From the NCBI GenBank assembly GCA_033239725.1, contig BTCW01000038.1:637501-701500 (forward strand): 64,000 nt of DNA. The letters run 5' to 3'. The translations under genes and the position numbers were made by a program. This DNA comes from Echinochloa phyllopogon. Lineage: Eukaryota > Streptophyta > Magnoliopsida > Poales > Poaceae. Below, one piece after another: positions 58,768 to 64,000 of the stretch; position 1 is the first letter of the stretch, and each line of letters starts with the position of its first letter. The notes beneath the pieces are model-generated. The model searched no databases. It saw only the letters and a list, made by a program, of their open reading frames with translations, and had not been told where the DNA came from.

Positions 58768-59253
58768 AGCCTAGCTGATGGCCGAGCCGGGACGCAACGA
58801 GCACTATTCGTTAGCGAACACGCCGCGCGTGACGACGCGACCAACCAGAAGCCCGCGGAACTCATCGCCTTACGTTTGTTGTGCCCCGGAACGACGGTGT
58901 GACCGCGACCAACCGGAGTCAAACCCACCGAGAATACGCAAGCTCTCCTCGGAAGCGAGCAAGCTTTCTCCCCGTGCCTCAGCAAGTTGGTCGTGCGTCC
59001 GCCAAGGCGATCCGCGCGCAACGGACGAGAGCCCGATCCCATCAGCCCGGCCGCGCCGCGTCACGAAGCCTCGGTCATGCGCCCGGCGCTCACGCACGCA
59101 CGACTCGCCGCCCCTTTCCGCTCTCTCACTGTCGCGCTGGGCACGCGTTTTGTCTTCCTCCTCCGTCCGTGCCCGAGCTGAACTCCACTCCGATTCCGTG
59201 GCCGATTTGCGCCCTTTTTTGGCTCCCCAGGACTCGGAACCGCCTCCTTGGCC
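58768..59253 (+). other. Upstream region of the amino acid permease gene
   Basis: GC-rich DNA between the CACTA end and the TATA box. Open frames on both strands have no recognisable content. Confidence 0.5.
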
Positions 59254-59260
59254 TATAAAT
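59254..59260 (+). promoter_or_regulatory. TATA box of the amino acid permease gene
   Basis: GGCCTATAAATCC lies about 110 bp upstream of the ATG at 59365, in a GC-rich promoter. Confidence 0.75.
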
Positions 59261-59364
59261 CCAAGCCGCCGCCCCTCCGCAACTTTTCCGCTGAAACCCT
59301 AGCGCGCCGCCGCCTTGCTTCTTCGCTCCTCCGCGCCGCATCTCAAGCAGTCACCGCCGATCTC

Positions 59365-59783
59365 ATGCCGTCCTCCAACGTCGAGACCGGGGCCGGCAGC
59401 AACAACGTCCTCGTCCAGCCAGCCGCGGCCGACGCCGGCGCTGCCTTCGTGCTCGAGTCCAGAGGTATGCATCCATGGCTTCCGTTAATATATTGCGCGC
59501 GCGGTTGGAAGAAGGAAGAAGATGACAGAGATGTGATGTGATGGGATGGCAGGGACGTGGTTGCACGCGGGGTTCCACGTGACGACGGCGATGGCTGGGC
59601 CGGCGCTGCTGTCGCTGCCGTACGCGCTCCGGGGGCTCGGGTGGTGGGTCGGCGTGGCGGCGCTCACGGTCCTCGCCGCCGTCACCTTCCACTGCTACCT
59701 CCTCATCTCCAGGGTGCTCGACCACTGCGAGGCTGCCGGGCGACGGCACCTCCGCTTCCGCGAGCTCGCCGCCGACGTCCTAG
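59365..59783 (+). CDS. Amino acid/GABA-type permease (AAAP family), first two exons
   Basis: Exons 59365-59464 and 59553-59783 join (AGA-G to GG-ACG) to give a short hydrophilic start, AAFVLESRGTW, then LHAGFHVTTAMAGPALLSLP, YALRGLGWWVGV, a second hydrophobic segment and HLRFRELAADVL before a donor at 59784. HAGFHVTTAMAGPALLSLPYAL with RGLGWW is characteristic of the GABA transporter 1-like branch of the plant amino acid/auxin permease family, proton-coupled plasma-membrane importers with about eleven helices. Only the first two helices are seen. The following intron is entered at 59904 by a CACTA element that runs to the end of the window, so later exons would lie beyond it. The gene may be intact if the element is spliced out, or disrupted. 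Confidence 0.85.
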
Positions 59784-61379
59784 GTACGTACTTGATCAAT
59801 TACCTATACTTACTGCTGGCTTTCAATTAATTAGTTTGATCACCTTTAATTCGAGACAGTGTGACCATTATTAGCTTTAATTAGATGAAAGAATTGAATA
59901 CACCACTACGGGAAACCCGACGTATGCCGAGTGTCCAGCCCTTTGCCGAGTGTATTCTGTCGGGCACTCGGCAAAGAAAGCCTTTGCCGAGTGCCCTTGG
60001 CAAGGCACTCGGCATACACGGGACACTCGGCAAAGAGGTGTTTTGCCGAGTGTCAGGCCTGCGACACTCGGCAAAGAGGTGTTTTGCCGAGTGTCAGGCC
60101 GGAGACACTCGGCAAAGAAGGCGCACGTGCTCGTCAGCCCCCCACGCACGCCACCGGCCGTTCGCGGCCGGCCGTAGCCGTTTGGGCGGCCACCGGTTTG
60201 CCGAGTGTCGGGTCAAAGACACTCGGCAAAGAGCACCTTTGCCGAGTGTCAGGTCAGAGACACTCGGCAAAGGTGCGGCACGTGTCCAGCACGTGCCACG
60301 CGCGCCCACGTCCGACGCCGGCCGTTTGAATCGTCACAGTTTTGCCGAGTGTCCTCCAGCCGACACTCGGCAAAGAGGTGGCAAAAAATTTGAAAATTTG
60401 AAAAATTTTGAAAATTTGAAAATATTCTTAAAAAACTTGGAATTCAAACATAAAAGTTTGAAAATTTAAAAATATTTTTGTAAAACTTGGTGGGTTTGCC
60501 GAGTGTTTACCAAGCAACACTCGGCAAAGCTATCCTTTGCCGAGTGTTCACCACTCGACACTCGGCGAAGCTATCCTTTGCCGAGTGTTTCTTGGTAAAC
60601 ACTCGGCAAAGTCAGGACCTTAGTTTTTAAACTTATGTTTTTGGGGTCCAAACTTTATTTTTTTTTCTAGTGATACTTGTCAAAGGCTCTTTATATATTA
60701 TGTGAAGTCTGTGGGAAAAAGTTGGGATGATTTCGAAAAGTTTATATATACGACCCTTTCCAATCGGAGCATATCCCCATAGAAGTTTCGGAGAGTTGAG
60801 AAGGAGACAGCCGGGTTTCGAAACGAAGTGAAGTTGAATTAGAGTTTGAGTTCATAACTTTTTCTATAGGCAATAGACGACGTAGATTGGTTCATTTGAA
60901 GTTATCATATTTTTTCGGACCCATTTGATATTTTTTAAATTATTTTTACGCCCTTCTCCGCATGAAATAATGAAATATATGAAGGAATTATTAGATATAT
61001 ATGCTTCAAATAATGAAAACATTTCATCTAAGCATAAAATGTGCATTGTTGAATGTATTTGACAAGATATTTTGATGTGTATTTGACCGAATTTGAAAAA
61101 TTTGGTATGTAAGAATTGGTCTGGGAAATGTTTGCCGAGTGCCTGCACTCGGCAAAGGGCAGATTTGCCGAGTGCCCTGGGCAGACACTCGGCAAACAGG
61201 CCACGTGGCCGTCCCCTTCGGCCGCGCGCGGCCACGTCAGCGGCCAGTGTGCGGCCAGATCTGTTTGCCGAGTGCCTGGATCTGGGACACTCGGCAAACA
61301 GGGGATTTGCCGAGTGCCGGATCTGGGACACTCGGCAAACAGGGGGTGCCGGGGGGACTTAACCGCCCACGCGGCCCCC

Positions 61380-61970
61380 AACCCTACACACGCACACACG
61401 CACACGCGCCGCCGCTCCCCTCCCCACCCCGCCCGCCGCCTCTCTCCCCGCGCCGCCGCCTCTCTCCCCGCCCGCCGCCGCCGCACGCCGCCACCGCCGC
61501 CGCTCCCCGCACGCGACGCCGGCCGCCGCCTCCGCCCCGGCCGGCCGCCCGCGCACGCGCCCCGGCCGCCGCCTCCGCCCCGGCCGGCCGCCCGCGCACG
61601 CGCCCCGGCCGCCGCCTCCGCCCCGGCCGGCCGCCCGCGCACGCGCCCCGGCCGGCCGTCCCCGCGCCGGCCCCCGCCCCCACCCCGGCCCCGGCCCCGG
61701 CCGGCCGTCCCCGCTCCGGCCCCGGCCGGCCGTCCCCGGCCCCGGCCGGCCGTCCCCGGCCCCGGCCCCGGCCGGCCATCCCCGGCCCGGCCCCGGCCGG
61801 CCGTCCCTGGCCCCGGCCCCCGCCCCCGCCCCGGCCCCGGCCGGCCGTCCCCGTCCCCGCCCCGGCCCCGTCCGCGTCAGCCCCGGCCCGGCCGCCGCGC
61901 AGGCCGGCCCGTCCCCGCTCCTTCCCCGGCCGCCGGCTCGTCCTCCTGTCCCCGCGCCCGCCCATCTCGT
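61380..61970. repeat. GC-rich CCGGCCGGCC minisatellite inside the CACTA element
   Basis: Irregular GCCCCGGCCGGCCGTCCCCG repeats make several long but meaningless Pro/Arg/Ala frames on both strands. It corresponds to 48780-49440 in the other element but is arranged differently. Confidence 0.85.
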
Positions 61971-62100
61971 GTAGGTACCCCGCCCGTCCTCTTGTTACCT
62001 TTGTTAATTTGTTCATTTTGCTGCAAAACTAGGATGTGGTGGTTTGCCGGCCTTCGTGCCGTTGTGGTTTGCCGGCCTTCGTGCCGTGGTTTTTTGCAGG

Positions 62101-63964
62101 ATGGGGTTTCAGAAACCGCCCCGGCCTAGCTGCACTACACCTCCCATACCTCCCCGTGCACGAGGCAGCGGAGCACGTGGCCGAGGAGCACGGGGCCGAG
62201 GACCCCGAGGGCGAGGACGTAGAGGGGTCCACCTGCTCTGAGAACTCGGCCCTTTGGCAGCGAGGCCCCTCGCAACTCCCGAAGCGCCCGATACCCATGG
62301 AGCGTCGCCCCGTGATCGCACCCAGCCCTCCAAGGTAAGTAATTTTAGATGTTACACAGACCTTCTCGTTTCATATTCATATGTTGGAAATCACAAGATG
62401 GACTAACAATTTATCTTAATCACTTGGGCAGGAATTGGGTGATGGTCACCCCAGGCGCTGGTCACGCCCGCAAAGTCAACGGCATCCTGGGTCTTCTTTG
62501 CAGGGAGCTGTTTCCGGGTCTGGTGACCATTGGCGGCAGGGAGGAGCCGGCCTACACCTTTGACCACTACGTCGCCGCTGGCGATCAGGAGGACCGGGAG
62601 CGCAGGATCTTCAACAACAAGGCCGAGCGGGTAAAGGGAGAGCTTTGGGTAAGTATTCGTTGCACTACACTGCTCAACACAACACTTTCATTGAACAATC
62701 TACAAATAATGCAACATTCATCATGTATATGTGCGCAGGACTTTTACAGATGCGCCCCGGGAGAGGAGGCTTCGGCGGATGCTGTGGCACACGCAGCCTG
62801 CTGGAAGCTTGTCAAGGACCTGCACTACGAGGCGCGCGTGCAGGCCGTAATTGATTATTTCGCGGCACTCAAGATCTCCATGAAGAAAACGGAGGCAAGA
62901 AACATGAAGTTGACCAAGGAGCAGTATCTGGCGGTATGTAAATCGATACTGTTTTATTCTAAGATTAAGTACTCTAAATTCGATCTTGTTATATGTCATA
63001 CACTTGATGTCTTTTAGGCGATTCCGTGGTGGTGCGCCCCGCATCCCACGTGCTGGGAGGTGATAGTCGACAAGTGGTGCAGCGCCGAGTGGGCCGCTCA
63101 GCACGACCTTTGCCGGGAGCGGCGTTTGCTGATGCCCGGTGTCTCACACCATCAGGGCAGCCTTAGCCTCGAGGAGTACAGGGCCAAATGGGTACGCCGA
63201 GTCATTTCTATATTCGCTCACTCTATTCTGTGTAATTACTAATTCATATTGTTTGTTTTTTCAGTCGGCGTCACATGGTGGTGCGCCTTGCTCACAGCTC
63301 GAGGCTTTTGCTATGGCCCACAAGGGCAAGGCGACCTCCGACGTCCGGTACAACCCGGAGGACGGGCCCGCGGCATACAGCAACGCCAGCGTCCACAGTC
63401 GCCTCACAGCATATCAAGAGGTCGCGAAGGAGGTCCACGGGCCAGACTGGGATCCGACCGCCCACGACATTGATGGAGAAGTGGTCATGAGGGCGGGAGG
63501 AGGCAAGAAGCACGGGCGGTACTTGATCGCCAACAACACCATCGACACGGCCTCTACCCCCACACTCTCCCAGATTCGAGCCAGGAGCACGAGCTCTTCA
63601 GCGGCTATCCGCCAGCCTCTTCCCGGTTCACACTTCGGGATGCAGGCACTCCAGGTTATTTCTATTTCTATCTTTGTACGTGAAGTTTGCTTACGTTTAT
63701 AATGTATTATAACAATGTGATTGAATATTGCAGGCCCGGTTGGATGAAGAGACGGAGAGACGGAGGCAGCTGGAGTTGGAGGTGCAGCAGATACGGGAGG
63801 CGGAGGCCGAGAAAGACAGGCAGCAGGAGGAGGCCGAGCGGGCGAACCGAGTGTGGCAGGAGCAGGTATTTGCCTACCTGCAGAGCATTGGCCAGCGCGT
63901 GGGTGAAGGTCCGCCGCCGCCGATGCCACCACCGCCTCCACCACCACGTGTTCCTATTTCTCCC
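62101..63964 (+). CDS. TNP1-like protein of the CACTA element (Transposase_24), partial
   Basis: Exons at about 62101-62334, 62432-62648, 62739-62933, 63018-63191, 63265-63654 and 63734-63964 join in frame. The product reads PKRPIPMERRPVIAPSPP, GHARKVNGILGLLCRELFPG, AIPWWCAPHPTCWEVIVDKW, SHHQGSLSLEEYRAKW, LTAYQEVAKEVHGPDWDP, then a coiled-coil-like RLDEETERRRQLELEVQQIR and a proline run. This order matches the plant transposase family Ptta/En/Spm (PF03004): a conserved tryptophan-rich block, a His/Gly segment and a C-terminal coiled coil. In En/Spm this kind of protein binds subterminal repeats and helps the TNP2 catalytic subunit. The first exon's start is uncertain because two frames are open there. 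The gene continues past 64000. Confidence 0.85.
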
Positions 63965-64000
63965 GTGAGTCACTTGAGAACCCTATGATTTCATTTCACA

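Larger units (their letters stand above)
59904..64000 (+). mobile_element. Large CACTA transposon, left part, with transposase-type gene
   Basis: The left end CACTACGGGAAACCCGACG is the same as that of the element at 47430, and 59904-61330 is almost identical to 47430-48760, including TTTGCCGAGTG / CACTCGGCAAA words. One segment of about 110 bp (60190-60300) with extra GCCGAGTG pairs is present here and absent from the other. A GC-rich minisatellite (61380-61970) leads into a multi-exon gene. The element runs past the window end. The three bases before it are CAC. It is probably the autonomous or near-autonomous relative of the 47430 element. Confidence 0.9.

Noticed and set aside
61116..62129. 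Long Pro/Arg/Ala ORFs on both strands before the TNP1-like gene
   Set aside because: Same cause: GC-rich repeats without stop codons, with no conserved protein content.

Overview
The window is nuclear DNA of a plant, almost certainly a grass and probably a panicoid relative of maize, sorghum or millet. The evidence is spliced genes with GT-AG introns and TATA boxes, GC-rich 5' gene ends, and a dense load of grass-type transposons: CACTA elements with GCCGAGTG subterminal repeats, MULE-like and TRIM elements, and LTR blocks. No bacterial, organellar or viral gene organisation is visible. The species is inferred only from repeat style.

Layout. (a) 1-3.7 kb: an ER stress-associated RAMP4/SERP gene. 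(b) 4-15.2 kb: repeats, comprising a hAT-like element, two divergent LTR-type blocks in opposite orientation, and between them a broken gag-like gene of the grass gypsy-type Transposase_28 kind. (c) 15.2-22.2 kb: an unrecognised minus-strand ORF, a six-exon gene joining a receptor-like cytoplasmic kinase to an F-box/kelch-repeat protein, and the tail of a sugar/polyol transporter. (d) 22.2-36.3 kb: a decayed second copy of the same block. It holds a RAMP4 pseudogene fragment that still carries its intron, ORF remnants, a second kinase-F-box/kelch gene and an N-terminally truncated transporter, with a MULE-like element, a complete TRIM retrotransposon and a MITE inserted. (e) 36.3-45.5 kb: unexplained AT-rich interspersed-motif DNA, short tandem repeats and a degenerate LINE-type ORF1. 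(f) 46.3-51.1 kb: a third transporter copy in the opposite orientation, followed within 40 bp by a complete 3.7-kb CACTA element that carries a captured sequence arranged as a near-perfect hairpin. (g) 54.4-57.4 kb: a complete PhzF-like isomerase gene with a duplicated core promoter and a CACTA miniature element in intron 2. (h) 57.5-58.8 kb: a truncated CACTA with TNP2 transposase remnants. (i) 59.25-64 kb: the first two exons of an amino acid/GABA-type permease, whose second intron is invaded by a larger CACTA element encoding a TNP1-like (Transposase_24) protein that runs off the window.

The strongest biological observation is the pair of kinase-F-box/kelch genes. Both copies keep the same exon phases and an in-frame splice from the last kinase exon into the F-box exon. 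In the second copy the F-box has no in-frame start codon of its own, so it can only be translated whole through that splice. A protein that joins a non-RD kinase to an SCF substrate receptor would couple phosphorylation to ubiquitination. The second strongest is the 167-bp inverted repeat inside the CACTA element, a plausible source of hairpin-derived small RNA.
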